DNA from: UBA5614 sp963667535
GTDB lineage: Bacteria; Cloacimonadota; Cloacimonadia; Cloacimonadales; Cloacimonadaceae
Direction: 5' to 3'
Assembly (NCBI GenBank): GCA_963667535.2
Contig: CAXXDU010000002.1
Location: forward strand, 1,922,001 to 1,986,000
DNA length: 64,000 nucleotides
The notes beneath the pieces are model-generated. The model had not been told where the DNA came from. It did no database searches and saw nothing but the letters and a program-made list of their open reading frames with translations. Of this stretch, positions 26,166 through 34,959 are shown piece after piece. How positions within the stretch are numbered: position 1 is the first letter of the stretch; the number at the start of each line of letters is the position of its first letter. Made by a program: the position numbers and the translations under genes.

Positions 26166-27533
26166 CTATAGAATGAATTTGGAAAGGTCTTCGCTTTCTA
26201 TCAAAGGCTTTAGTTTAGCAAGCACCAGCTTATCATCTACAACAACGTTTTTGAGTTTAGCATTGGGCATATCAAACATAAAGGTATCCAAAAGAGCATT
26301 CAGGATAGTATGTAGTCTGCGGGCACCAATATCTTCCATCTTCTCATTTGCTAGTGCAGCAAAATGAGCAATTTCGGAGATTGCCCCTGTCGTAAACTTA
26401 AGATTTGTCTTCTCTGATTTAAAGAGAGCAATATATTGTTTTGTGAGTGCATTTTCCGGTTCAGTCAGAATGAGTCTGAAGTCATCCTGCGTTAAACTAT
26501 TAAGCTCAACTCTGATTGGAAAACGACCCTGCAATTCCGGGATTAAATCAGACGGTTTGGCTGTATGAAAAGCTCCGGCTGCTATAAACAGAATATGTGC
26601 TGTATCAATGGTTCCAAATTTGGTGGGAACATTGGAGCCTTCAACAATCGGCAGTAAATCCCTCTGTACACCGGAACGGGATACATCTATACCGCTATGC
26701 TTCTCTGCATTGGCTATTTTGTCAAGCTCATCAATAAAGATGATTCCGTTATTCTCAACGAGGAATTTTGCTTTTTCAATAACCTTATCTTTATTTACCA
26801 AACGTGATGCTTCACTTTCCTGAAGATGCTTAAGAGCTTCAGGTACTTTCATATGACGGCTGCGTTCTTTGTTTCTACCGGGCATTATATTGGCAAACAT
26901 TTCCCCCAGGTTTACATCCAGCATCTCCAGATTCATATTGGAGAGTATTTCAATATTTGGTCCGGGTTCATTTCCGTTCTTGATTTCTACTTCACGTTCA
27001 TTCAGCTTGCCATCAATCAGCATCTGCTTCATTTTTTCACGTGTGCGCTGATAGCGTTGTTGCTGAGTAAGTTCTTCTTCAATTTCTAGAGAGCTTGAAT
27101 GGTCAGGCTTGGATGGCAACATTAAATCGAGCAGACGTTCCATTGCATTATTGGCTGCCTGTTCCGCGACTTCTTCTGTCATCTGACTCCGAACCTGATT
27201 TACAGCTACATTCATCAATTCTCTGACCATTGATTCCACATCTCTGCCAACATATCCCACTTCGGTAAATTTGGATGCTTCAACTTTAATAAATGGTGCG
27301 TTGGCAAGCCGTGATAACCTGCGTGCAATTTCTGTTTTGCCTACTCCGGTCGGACCTATCAGAATGATATTATTGGGAATGATTTCTGTTTGTAATTCAC
27401 CTTCAATCTGCTGCCGGCGCCAACGGTTGCGCAGAGCTATTGCTACAGCTCTTTTGGCATCTGTCTGACCGATTATATATTTATCTAGTTCTTCAACTAT
27501 CTTTTTGGGTGTAAGCTTATCTATTTCCAGCAT
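26166..27533 (-). CDS. hslU: HslU ATPase of the HslUV protease
   Basis: 455 residues. Walker A GPTGVGKT at 60-67, preceded by the ClpX-like YIIGQTDAKRAVAIALRNRWRR, an I-domain insertion about 110-240, Walker B IIFIDELDKIA, and the sensor-2 GARRLHTILNALLD with C-terminal LSKFIL, whose last residues enter HslV. It unfolds substrates and feeds them to HslV. Its start codon shares one base with the hslV stop. Confidence 0.97.
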   Translation of the reverse strand: MLEIDKLTPKKIVEELDKYIIGQTDAKRAVAIALRNRWRRQQIEGELQTEIIPNNIILIGPTGVGKTEIARRLSRLANAPFIKVEASKFTEVGYVGRDVESMVRELMNVAVNQVRSQMTEEVAEQAANNAMERLLDLMLPSKPDHSSSLEIEEELTQQQRYQRTREKMKQMLIDGKLNEREVEIKNGNEPGPNIEILSNMNLEMLDVNLGEMFANIMPGRNKERSRHMKVPEALKHLQESEASRLVNKDKVIEKAKFLVENNGIIFIDELDKIANAEKHSGIDVSRSGVQRDLLPIVEGSNVPTKFGTIDTAHILFIAAGAFHTAKPSDLIPELQGRFPIRVELNSLTQDDFRLILTEPENALTKQYIALFKSEKTNLKFTTGAISEIAHFAALANEKMEDIGARRLHTILNALLDTFMFDMPNAKLKNVVVDDKLVLAKLKPLIESEDLSKFIL

Positions 27534-28066
27534 TAAAGTTCCTCAATGACAATGTTCTTATTAGTAAAAATGCAGATATCAGAAGCAATTAACAGAGATT
27601 CTCTGACAATATCAGAGTTTGAAAGCTTGGAGTGTTTAGTGAGAGCTCTGGCTGCTGAGAGTGCATACTGACCACCGGAACCGATTGCCATAATGCCATC
27701 ATCAGGTTCCAAAACATCACCCTGTCCACTAATAAGTAATATCCCTGTCTTATCACCGGCGATAATCATAGCTTCCAGACGCCTTAAGATTCTGTCAGAA
27801 CGCCAGTCTTTGGCTAATTCAACAGCAGCTTTTTTCAGATTGCCTTTGTGCATTTTGAGCTTCTCTTCAAACTTTTCAAACAGTGAAAAGGCATCAGCAG
27901 TAGCACCTGCAAAGCCAGCAATAACTTTATTCTCATGCAACTTGCGGATTTTAAGAGCAGTTGCTTTGATCACTGTATTGCCCAAAGTGACTTGTCCGTC
28001 TCCTCCGATGGAGACATGACCGTCACGCAGAATCCCGATTATTGTTGTTCCGTGCATGGTTTCCAT
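27533..28066 (-). CDS. hslV: HslV protease subunit
   Basis: 177 residues. The N-terminal threonine nucleophile is exposed after removal of METMHG (Thr7 of TTIIGILRDGHVSIGGDGQVTLG); GFAGATADAFSLFEKFEEKL and MAIGSGGQYALSAARAL are HslV hallmarks. It forms a proteasome-like dodecamer with HslU in the cytoplasm. Two nucleotides separate it from ftsH upstream. Confidence 0.97.
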   Translation of the reverse strand: METMHGTTIIGILRDGHVSIGGDGQVTLGNTVIKATALKIRKLHENKVIAGFAGATADAFSLFEKFEEKLKMHKGNLKKAAVELAKDWRSDRILRRLEAMIIAGDKTGILLISGQGDVLEPDDGIMAIGSGGQYALSAARALTKHSKLSNSDIVRESLLIASDICIFTNKNIVIEEL

Positions 28067-28068
28067 TA

Positions 28069-30096
28069 TTAATCCTGTATCTTATCATTCTCAGGTGTAT
28101 CGACAGGCACATTATCAAGCTGCCCGATTTCTTCATCTGTCTTGGCTGCATCAACAACAGGTTCTACATCTGTTGACTTTGCAGTATATTCAAAACGCAT
28201 CTCCATAGCAAGCTGGAATTTCTTTTCAACCAAAGGTCGGCTCGCTTCTGAAACATGTGCCAAAATGTTTTCAAAAATTTCCTCGGTTCCCAGAGTCTCA
28301 ATCTCCAAAAGCTTCACTGCCAGGATATCCATCAGTTCTTTGTGGTCTTTGAGAATATCCTTGGCTTTCTGATGAGAATCATGAATCAGATTGTGTATTT
28401 CAGAATCAACGAGTTTAGCTGTATCATCGCTATAGATGTCTCTGGAGAGGATATCTTTACCGAGATAAACTTCGCCCTGATCTTTACCAATGGTCATAGG
28501 ACCAATCTTTTCGCTCATACCCCAGACGCACACCATCTTCTTGGCAATATCAGTACAACGTTCTATATCATTTCCGGCACCGGTGGTAAGGTCATTAAAA
28601 ATTAATTCCTCCGCTGCTCTGCCACCCATCAGGGTAACCAGAATCTGGTCCAGATAGGATTTTGAATATCCGCTTTTATCTGTTAAAAGATAATGTGTGG
28701 CTCCGCCGGTAAATCCTCTGGGTATAATAGAAACCTTATGTACAGGCTCGGTTTTATCCTGTAAAATGGAAGTGAGAACATGCCCGATTTCGTGATAGGC
28801 AGTGATACGTTTTTCTTCTTCAGGTATGACCTTACTCTTCTTTTCTTTGCCAAGGATAAGCTTGTCTTTTGCAGTCTCAAAATCAGACATTTCGATATGC
28901 TTTTTATTCTTTCCTGCTGCCACTAATGCTGCTTCATTAACGATATTGGCAAGGTCTGCACCGCTAAAACCGGGAGTACCTCTGGCAATCAGTTCCAGAT
29001 TAACGTCAGGACTCAATGGTACTTTAAGACTATGGACTCTGAGTATTTCAGTTCTGCCTTTGATATCCGGTAAATCCACTACAACCTGACGGTCAAATCT
29101 ACCTGGTCTCAGTAAAGCAGGATCAAGTATATCAGGACGATTCGTAGCCGCTATAATTATTACACTGTCGTTTGGTTCAAAACCATCCATTTCAACCAGT
29201 AGCTGATTCAGGGTTTGTTCTCTTTCGTCATGTCCGCCACCCAGACCTGCTCCGCGGTGACGTCCTACAGCGTCTATTTCATCGATAAATGTAATACAAG
29301 GTGCGTTCTTTTTGGCTTGTTCAAATAAATCACGGACTCTGGCTGCGCCGACTCCAACAAACATTTCTACAAAGTCGCTGCCGCTGATAGAAAAGAAAGG
29401 TACTCCTGCTTCTCCGGAAACAGCTTTTGCCAAAAGAGTCTTACCAGTTCCGGGACGGCCGACCAATAGAACACCTCTGGGGATTCTGCCACCCAATCTC
29501 TGGAATTTCTTAGGGTCTTTGAGAAATTCCACTATTTCCTGCAGTTCCTCTTTTGCTTCATCCACACCTGCTACATCTTTGAAAGTAATTTTGTATTTAC
29601 TACCTTCATATAGCCGGGCTCGGCTTTTGCCAAAGCTGAATGCTTTATTTTGACCTGAATTCATTCCTCTGAAGAAGAATAACCAAAAGCCGATAATCAA
29701 GAGGGTAGGGAAGAGGTAGATCATGATACTCTTCCAGCCGGAAGGCTTTTGAGTATTTACTTTAACTCCCTTTACAACTAATGTTTCCACCAGTCTGGCA
29801 TCATCAAATGGCATTAACGTATGATACTTGCTGCCACTGGCATCAAAATAGATATCACGTTCCATAAAGGTGGCTTTCTGAACCTGACCGCTATTTACTC
29901 TTACAATAAATGAGTCATAGGTTACATCTACTACTTTCTTAGCGCTGTTGGTATACATCTGATATAGTAAAGCTACCAGGAGCAGTAACATCAGCCAAAA
30001 AGTAATGGATTGCTGTGGCTTACGCGGTTTCAGGTTTTGGAATAGTGACTTTTTATCCTTATCGCCGGATTCAGGTGGCGATTTCTTTTCGTTCAT
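28069..30096 (-). CDS. ftsH: ATP-dependent zinc metalloprotease FtsH
   Basis: 675 residues: transmembrane helices at about 32-47 and 123-142, AAA module with Walker A at 213-220, Walker B CITFIDEIDAVGR, SRH region AATNRPDILDPALLRPGRFDRQ, and a zinc site HEIGH at 435-439. Walker A reads GRPGTGKT where the family has GPPGTGKT, and the zinc motif reads HEIGH instead of HEAGH; the metal-binding residues are intact. It degrades misfolded membrane proteins. It overlaps hpt by 4 bp, the tilS-hpt-ftsH order common in bacteria. Confidence 0.97.
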   Translation of the reverse strand: MNEKKSPPESGDKDKKSLFQNLKPRKPQQSITFWLMLLLLVALLYQMYTNSAKKVVDVTYDSFIVRVNSGQVQKATFMERDIYFDASGSKYHTLMPFDDARLVETLVVKGVKVNTQKPSGWKSIMIYLFPTLLIIGFWLFFFRGMNSGQNKAFSFGKSRARLYEGSKYKITFKDVAGVDEAKEELQEIVEFLKDPKKFQRLGGRIPRGVLLVGRPGTGKTLLAKAVSGEAGVPFFSISGSDFVEMFVGVGAARVRDLFEQAKKNAPCITFIDEIDAVGRHRGAGLGGGHDEREQTLNQLLVEMDGFEPNDSVIIIAATNRPDILDPALLRPGRFDRQVVVDLPDIKGRTEILRVHSLKVPLSPDVNLELIARGTPGFSGADLANIVNEAALVAAGKNKKHIEMSDFETAKDKLILGKEKKSKVIPEEEKRITAYHEIGHVLTSILQDKTEPVHKVSIIPRGFTGGATHYLLTDKSGYSKSYLDQILVTLMGGRAAEELIFNDLTTGAGNDIERCTDIAKKMVCVWGMSEKIGPMTIGKDQGEVYLGKDILSRDIYSDDTAKLVDSEIHNLIHDSHQKAKDILKDHKELMDILAVKLLEIETLGTEEIFENILAHVSEASRPLVEKKFQLAMEMRFEYTAKSTDVEPVVDAAKTDEEIGQLDNVPVDTPENDKIQD

Positions 30097-30638
30097 GAAT
30101 AGATCTCCTCTTTCAAGATACCGATATATGGCAGGTTTCTGTATTTCTCATTATAGTCCAAACCATATCCGACTACAAATTCCGTTCCGATTTCAAAACC
30201 GACATATTCAAAAGATACGTCCAGTTTGTGAGCTTTGGGTTTATCCAAAAGTACACAGACTTTGATAGAAGAAGGATTATGTTTGCTGATATAATCTCTG
30301 ATGTATTGTAAAGACAAACCGGAATCGACAATGTCTTCCACAATAATTACATCGCGTCCTGTAATATCAATATCAATGTCTTTCTTGATTTTTACTACAC
30401 CGGAACTGGATGTCCCGCTTCCGTAGCTGGATATTGCTAAAAAGTCAATTTCAATAGGTGCTGTAATGCTTCTGATTAAATCTGCCATGAAGACAAAACC
30501 ACCTTTTAGAATGCTTATAATAACAGGATTTTTATCCTGATAATCTGTTGTGATTTGATGGGCAAGTTCTCTTATCCTGTCTTGAATTTTACGCTCGTTA
30601 AACAATACTTCCGAAATATCAGAATTCATAGATATCAT
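30093..30638 (-). CDS. hpt: Hypoxanthine phosphoribosyltransferase
   Basis: 181 residues with the PRPP-binding motif VIIVEDIVDSGLSL (about 98-111), the pyrophosphate loop VISILKGGFVFMADLIRSI and the C-terminal VGYGLDYNEKYRNLPYIGIL, which marks Hpt within the PRTase family. It salvages hypoxanthine (and guanine) to IMP/GMP. It overlaps tilS by 20 bp upstream. Confidence 0.95.
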   Translation of the reverse strand: MISMNSDISEVLFNERKIQDRIRELAHQITTDYQDKNPVIISILKGGFVFMADLIRSITAPIEIDFLAISSYGSGTSSSGVVKIKKDIDIDITGRDVIIVEDIVDSGLSLQYIRDYISKHNPSSIKVCVLLDKPKAHKLDVSFEYVGFEIGTEFVVGYGLDYNEKYRNLPYIGILKEEIYS

Positions 30639-32082
30639 ATTTTCCTTCCTTGTTGCTGAATGCCCTGTTCGCAGCTCTTTTTCTACCTGTTGTTACAGGT
30701 TCGGCAGTGATGTGCAAAATCTTGTGTGTATCATTACTGCAAACTATTCTCGCATCCATTCTGTAACCGACTATCCAGATAATCTTTTCTGTATCTGTGA
30801 GGATAGGTACTTTATCCCTATCCAATTTGGGAACTTTTTCGTCAATGAAAAACTCTTTTAGCTTCTTTTCCTGCTTCATTCCGATGGGCATAAACCTGTC
30901 TCCCGATAGCCTGCCTCTTAGCTTAAGCGGTAAGGAGACTTTATTTATATCAATAAAAGCGCTCAGGATATGTTGGGTATTGATAATATTCTTGGGCATG
31001 TTCTTCAGATATTTAATTGTAAAACGCCAGTTGAAGAAGACGAAATGAGTGCGTTTATCATCGATTACCAGTTCTTTAATCTCGCTAATATCCGTTGCGG
31101 GGTCCTGAGTAGACAAAATCAATTCATCGTATTGTTTAATAATCCAGATGCTATGAGCCAGTCTGGTCTGGGTGCTTCCCTCTGATACAAAGAGTTTCCG
31201 GACTTCCTCAAAACTGTGCATAAAGAACTCATGCTCAGTCTTGCTCAAACAACTGTAGCATTTTCGCAGGATGTAAAACTGCTCAATCTCGGATAGTTGT
31301 TTCAGTAAAGCCAGATCAAGGACGATTTGTTCTGCGCTATCTTCCAGAGTAAGTTTCTTCAGCAGTTTATCAGTAATAGCCTTAAACCTGTCGTCCGCTT
31401 GTTGAAATGTCTTTGCCTGTAATGCCAGACGGTCAATCACTGATTGATTGAGGTTACTTTGCAGCCAGGGAATCAGGTCTTTACGGATGCGGTTGCGGGT
31501 AAAGTGAGTCTCATCGTTGGATTTATCATGTCTCCATCCGTATTTATTGGAAGTCAGGTAATCTTCAATCTCTGTCCTGGAAAAGGTCAATAGAGGTCGT
31601 ACTACTTTATCGGTTACTGGCTTCATGGCACCCATACCGGTAATGCCGGCACCTCTTACCAGATTCATCAGCACTGTTTCAGCCTGGTCATTCTTCTGAT
31701 GTGCCAGAGCTATCTTATCGAACTTGTAAGATTCCAGCATTTGCAGCAGGATTTCTTTGCGTTTATTACGCGCCTGATTCTCCAGGTCTGTCTTTGTACT
31801 AAATTTTATGGAGCGAACTACAGTAGGAATATTCAAGTGTGAGCACAGCTTCTTTACAAAAAGCTCATCTGCATTGGAATCTTCTCCCCTTAGATTATGA
31901 TTGATATGCACAGCTACGAGGGAAAGATGCATATCCGTTCTGAGGTGGTATAATAAATACAGTAAAGCTGTAGAATCAGCACCTCCGGATACACCGATAA
32001 TCAACTTCATTCCATGTGTAATGAGTTTTTCGCTAACTACATATTTCTCAAACCGTTGCAACAGAGTGAGGGAGACAGGCAT
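30619..32082 (-). CDS. tilS: tRNA(Ile)-lysidine synthase TilS
   Basis: 487 residues. PP-loop GVSGGADSTALL at about 29-40 and the NHNLRGEDSNADE and ALAHQKNDQAETVLMNLVRGAGITG motifs of the N-terminal catalytic domain, then a central helical domain and a C-terminal tRNA-binding domain (LRGRLSGDRFMPIGMKQEKKLKEFFIDEKVP, about 390-420). It lysidinylates C34 of tRNA-Ile(CAU). First gene of the long operon that ends with tadA and tRNA-Ser. Confidence 0.94.
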   Translation of the reverse strand: MPVSLTLLQRFEKYVVSEKLITHGMKLIIGVSGGADSTALLYLLYHLRTDMHLSLVAVHINHNLRGEDSNADELFVKKLCSHLNIPTVVRSIKFSTKTDLENQARNKRKEILLQMLESYKFDKIALAHQKNDQAETVLMNLVRGAGITGMGAMKPVTDKVVRPLLTFSRTEIEDYLTSNKYGWRHDKSNDETHFTRNRIRKDLIPWLQSNLNQSVIDRLALQAKTFQQADDRFKAITDKLLKKLTLEDSAEQIVLDLALLKQLSEIEQFYILRKCYSCLSKTEHEFFMHSFEEVRKLFVSEGSTQTRLAHSIWIIKQYDELILSTQDPATDISEIKELVIDDKRTHFVFFNWRFTIKYLKNMPKNIINTQHILSAFIDINKVSLPLKLRGRLSGDRFMPIGMKQEKKLKEFFIDEKVPKLDRDKVPILTDTEKIIWIVGYRMDARIVCSNDTHKILHITAEPVTTGRKRAANRAFSNKEGKYDIYEF

Positions 32083-32117
32083 AACTACCTCGATTTACTA
32101 TATATTTATTCCAATCA

Positions 32118-32146
32118 ATAATATAGAGTACCTGCCTTATTGTCAA
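32118..32146 (-). promoter_or_regulatory. Promoter of the tilS-to-tRNA-Ser operon
   Basis: On the minus strand TTGACA (32146-32141), 17 nt, TATTAT (32123-32118): a near-consensus sigma70 promoter about 29 nt before the tilS leader starts. The next ten genes have gaps of 0-18 nt or overlaps, so this is likely the main promoter for about 14 kb. Confidence 0.65.
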
Positions 32147-32183
32147 TTGTAAAATTAATCATAGAGTCTATTCGAAGGATAAT

Positions 32184-34025
32184 TTACGTATGTGCTTTGC
32201 TCATAGCTTCTTGTATCAGGCTTCTGTTATCCGGTTCAAACCACATAACCAATGCCTTTTGCAGCCTGATATCCCTGCCTTTTGGGACATAGATAGGCTC
32301 TCCTGTATTAAAATCGAGTCCTGTGTAATACATACAAGTGCTGATAGTCATGGGTGTGGGTGTAAATTCCTGCACTTGTTCCAATCGGACATTGCGTTTT
32401 TTTAACCAGTCACATAGCTTAATCGCGTCTTCCATAGCGGAACCGGGATGTCCCACAATAATATAGGGAACGATACTATTATGTTTATTGGCTTTACTGC
32501 TGGCAGCGAAGAACAGCTCGCAGAAGTCCAGATAGAGATTGATTGAGGTTTTACCCATAGCTTTAAGAACATCAGGTTCTGTATGTTCCGGAGCCAGTTT
32601 GAGAATACCACCTGTATGATGCGCAGCGATATGTTTGATGTAGTTATCGTCTTTGAGAGCAAGGTCAAATCTGATGCCGGAAGACACGAAAACATGGTTG
32701 ATACCCTTTACTTTGAGCGCTTTATTCAGTAGCTCAATCACTTGTTTATGCGATGTATCAAGTTGAGCACAGATTTCAGGATACAGGCAGGAATTGCGTT
32801 TACAACTACGCGGATAACCCAGTTTACAGCTCATGCCATACATATTAGCGCTGGGTCCGCCTATGTCAGAAACTGTGCCTTTGAAAGTCTTGCTGTCAGC
32901 TAAAATACTCAGTTCGTTCAGGATCGACTCTTCGGTTCTGCTTTGAATAGCCTTACCCTGATGATAGCCAATTGTGCAAAAATTACATCCGCCCATGCAA
33001 CCCCGATGCGAGGTGACACTATCTTTAATCTGTATCCAGGCAGGAATTGTTTTATTATACTTAGGGTGGGGAAGACGCATATAGGGAAGACTGTAAACCT
33101 TATCCAGTTCCTTTGATGTCAATGGTTCAGGAGGAGGATTATGCCTGATATAGCGTCCTGCCACTTTCTGATAGATGGTCTTTTCATAAAAGTTGGCATG
33201 AAAAAGCTGCGACATCTGCAGAAAGGTCGGCTTATCGGAGCATTGCTCTGCATCGGGAAGTGTTATGTGGCGCGGGCTGTCACCCTGAGCCTGTCGAAGG
33301 GTCTGTTCCAGTTCATGTAGCTGTGACAATCCTGTCTCTGAAGAGTCGGTAAGAGTTCCGTCCTTCGACAAGCTCAGGATGACACGAGCGGAACTCTTAA
33401 TGATGGAGGCTTCTGGTAGTGCATCAAACACAACTGTACCCGGTATATCCTTGATATCTCTGACATCAATTCCACTGTTTAATCTTTGGGCAATATCTAC
33501 AATCGGTTTTTCTCCCATGCCATAAACCAGAATATCAGCTTTGGCATCAGCCAGGATGGGATTGCGTACTTTATCCTGCCAGAAATCGTAATGACTGATT
33601 CTGCGCATGGAAGCTTCAATCCCGCCAATGATAATGGGAGTGTTTTTAAATAGCTGACGGACTTTATTGCAATACATGATGGTAGCTCTGTCCGGTCTCA
33701 AACCTGCTTTGTCATCAGGAGTGTAAGCATCGTTATGACGTATCTTTCTCTGAGCAGTGTAATGATTGACCATAGAGTCCATATTGCCGGCAGTGATACC
33801 AAAACCCAGACGGGGTGTGCCAAGCTCCAGCCAGTCTTTATCTGTTTTCCAATCCGGCTGAGCAATGATGCCAACTCTGAATCCGGCGCTTTCCAATACT
33901 CTGCCGATGATAGCTGCACCAAAACTCGGATGGTCAATATAAGCATCACCGGTTACTACTATAAAATCAAGCTGTTTCCAGCCCAGTTTCTGCATTTCAG
34001 CTTTTGTCATCGGTAAAAACGGCAT
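32184..34025 (-). CDS. ygiQ: YgiQ-family radical SAM protein with a repeat-derived insertion
   Basis: 613 residues. The radical SAM cluster motif is GCMGGCNFCTIG (CxxxCxxC, near residue 345); the N-terminal region has GDAYIDHPSFGAAIIGRVLE and GGIEASMRRISHYDFW, and the C-terminal EFTPTPMTISTCMYYTG, all YgiQ (UPF0313) hallmarks. The reaction is unknown for the family. Residues about 214-250 are encoded by two inverted copies of a common palindromic repeat (33278-33302 and 33361-33384), giving the peptides VILSLSKDG and LRQAQGD; the frame is intact, so the protein may still be active. Confidence 0.92.
   Translation of the reverse strand: MPFLPMTKAEMQKLGWKQLDFIVVTGDAYIDHPSFGAAIIGRVLESAGFRVGIIAQPDWKTDKDWLELGTPRLGFGITAGNMDSMVNHYTAQRKIRHNDAYTPDDKAGLRPDRATIMYCNKVRQLFKNTPIIIGGIEASMRRISHYDFWQDKVRNPILADAKADILVYGMGEKPIVDIAQRLNSGIDVRDIKDIPGTVVFDALPEASIIKSSARVILSLSKDGTLTDSSETGLSQLHELEQTLRQAQGDSPRHITLPDAEQCSDKPTFLQMSQLFHANFYEKTIYQKVAGRYIRHNPPPEPLTSKELDKVYSLPYMRLPHPKYNKTIPAWIQIKDSVTSHRGCMGGCNFCTIGYHQGKAIQSRTEESILNELSILADSKTFKGTVSDIGGPSANMYGMSCKLGYPRSCKRNSCLYPEICAQLDTSHKQVIELLNKALKVKGINHVFVSSGIRFDLALKDDNYIKHIAAHHTGGILKLAPEHTEPDVLKAMGKTSINLYLDFCELFFAASSKANKHNSIVPYIIVGHPGSAMEDAIKLCDWLKKRNVRLEQVQEFTPTPMTISTCMYYTGLDFNTGEPIYVPKGRDIRLQKALVMWFEPDNRSLIQEAMSKAHT
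33278..33384. repeat. Pair of inverted CTTCGACAAGCTCAGG-type repeats inside ygiQ
   Basis: The two 24-nt copies are near-exact inverted complements, at 33278-33302 and 33361-33384, separated by about 58 nt. They carry the widespread sequence read as CCTTCGACAAGCTCAGGATG. Both are in frame within the coding sequence. Confidence 0.85.
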
Positions 34026-34042
34026 AAATATTCCTTATTATT

Positions 34043-34175
34043 CTACCCACAGAGACACAGAGGAAAAGGAGAGGAAAGAGATGTTTAGTCTAATTAGTGT
34101 TATAGTACATTTATGATTGATTTCTCATAAAGTAATTTCTCTTCTCTCTCTTTTTCTCTGTGTCTCTGTGGGTAG
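34043..34175. repeat. Inverted repeat in the ygiQ leader region
   Basis: A 20-bp perfect inverted repeat (34043-34062 and 34156-34175; CTCTGTGTCTCTGTGGGTAG in the right arm) continues with a few mismatches to about 35 bp. The sequence is one of the common dispersed short repeats seen in many bacterial genomes. Confidence 0.75.
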
Positions 34176-34182
34176 TCTATTA

Positions 34183-34218
34183 AAACAAAAAAGGGTAAAA
34201 GCACTTCTGCCTTTACCC
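34183..34218 (-). terminator. Rho-independent terminator of the cold-shock gene
   Basis: On the minus strand a GGGTAAA...TTTACCC stem with an interior GC pair and TTCT-region loop, followed by a T-rich tract (complement of 34192-34183). Confidence 0.75.
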
Positions 34219-34241
34219 GTAAAGTTGAAAGTAGACTCCGA

Positions 34242-34454
34242 TTATTGGGTTACACGAATGATATTAATCGCTTGTACACCCTTGTCGGTTTCCATAAGAT
34301 CGAAGGTTACTTCTTCATCCTGTTCGAGAACTTTCAGCTCTCTGGGAGAATTTGTAACAATGGATTTCCAATGTACAAAATACTCTTTCTCGTCTTCAGT
34401 GATGATAAAACCGTAACCTTTATTTTTGTTAAACCACTTAACTTTTCCGTTCAT
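34242..34454 (-). CDS. Cold-shock protein (CspA family)
   Basis: 70 residues: MNGKVKWFNKNKGYGFI with RNP1 at KGYGFI and RNP2 at EYFVHWKSI, where the usual VFVHF is slightly changed. It binds single-stranded nucleic acid and melts RNA structure. The SD is AGAGAGG just upstream; the leader is short (about 20 nt after the predicted start), without the long cold-shock 5' UTR of E. coli cspA. Confidence 0.95.
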   Translation of the reverse strand: MNGKVKWFNKNKGYGFIITEDEKEYFVHWKSIVTNSPRELKVLEQDEEVTFDLMETDKGVQAINIIRVTQ

Positions 34455-34480
34455 AATAAAACCTCTCTTTATGATATTAC

Positions 34481-34509
34481 ACTATATAATTTACTTGATT
34501 TTCCGTCAA
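34481..34509 (-). promoter_or_regulatory. Promoter of the cold-shock gene
   Basis: Minus strand TTGACG (34509-34504), 17 nt, TATAGT (34486-34481). Close to consensus and correctly placed for the gene starting at 34454. Confidence 0.65.
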
Positions 34510-34568
34510 TAACAAATTCTGCAATTATGTTTCTTAGACAGATTTCTTTTCAGTTATACCTGCGGAAC

Positions 34569-34611
34569 CGTTAATCTGATTTCATATATTAACGGAATTC
34601 TTTTTTCAGAA
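34569..34611. repeat. Two small hairpins
   Basis: CCGTTAAT/ATTAACGG around 10 nt (about 34568-34594) and GAATTC...GAATTC (about 34596-34612). They lie in a 890-nt stretch without any gene (34455-35344); apart from the elements at 34803-35037 and the promoters near 35182, I see nothing else supportable in it. Confidence 0.5.
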
Positions 34612-34802
34612 TTCGGGAACCTTCCTCTCATTCTTCTTTCTCATTGCTTTTTCACATCAATCGCAACGCGACGTCCACGTGGGTGCATAGTGTGTGTAAT
34701 CTGCTTTGCTAAAATGAGTGAATCTCTCAGGTTTACGTGTTTGCTTCTGAATACTGTCTTATTTATTCCCTATATCTTCCTTATTACATCTATTGGATAT
34801 AA

Positions 34803-34872
34803 AGCAATGATACACGGCTCATATACGGGTCCGACCCGTATATGAGCCGTCCATCTCCTGTGCATCACTGCT
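34803..34872. repeat. 11-nt-phased G/C-tract hairpin, element 1
   Basis: A 17-bp perfect stem (34814-34830 with 34834-34850, loop CCG), then an outer 11-bp stem (34803-34813 with 34862-34872, 9 of 11 pairs) interrupted on the right by an extra 11-nt block (34851-34861). GGC/GGG on the left and CCC/GCC/CCT on the right recur exactly every 11 nt. Confidence 0.8.
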
Positions 34873-34959
34873 GGATTGCATAAGGGACACATAGGAAGGA
34901 CTAACGTGATTTTCTTTAGAATACTTTATAATCCTGCACATTCCCCTTATCTTGCTTAA

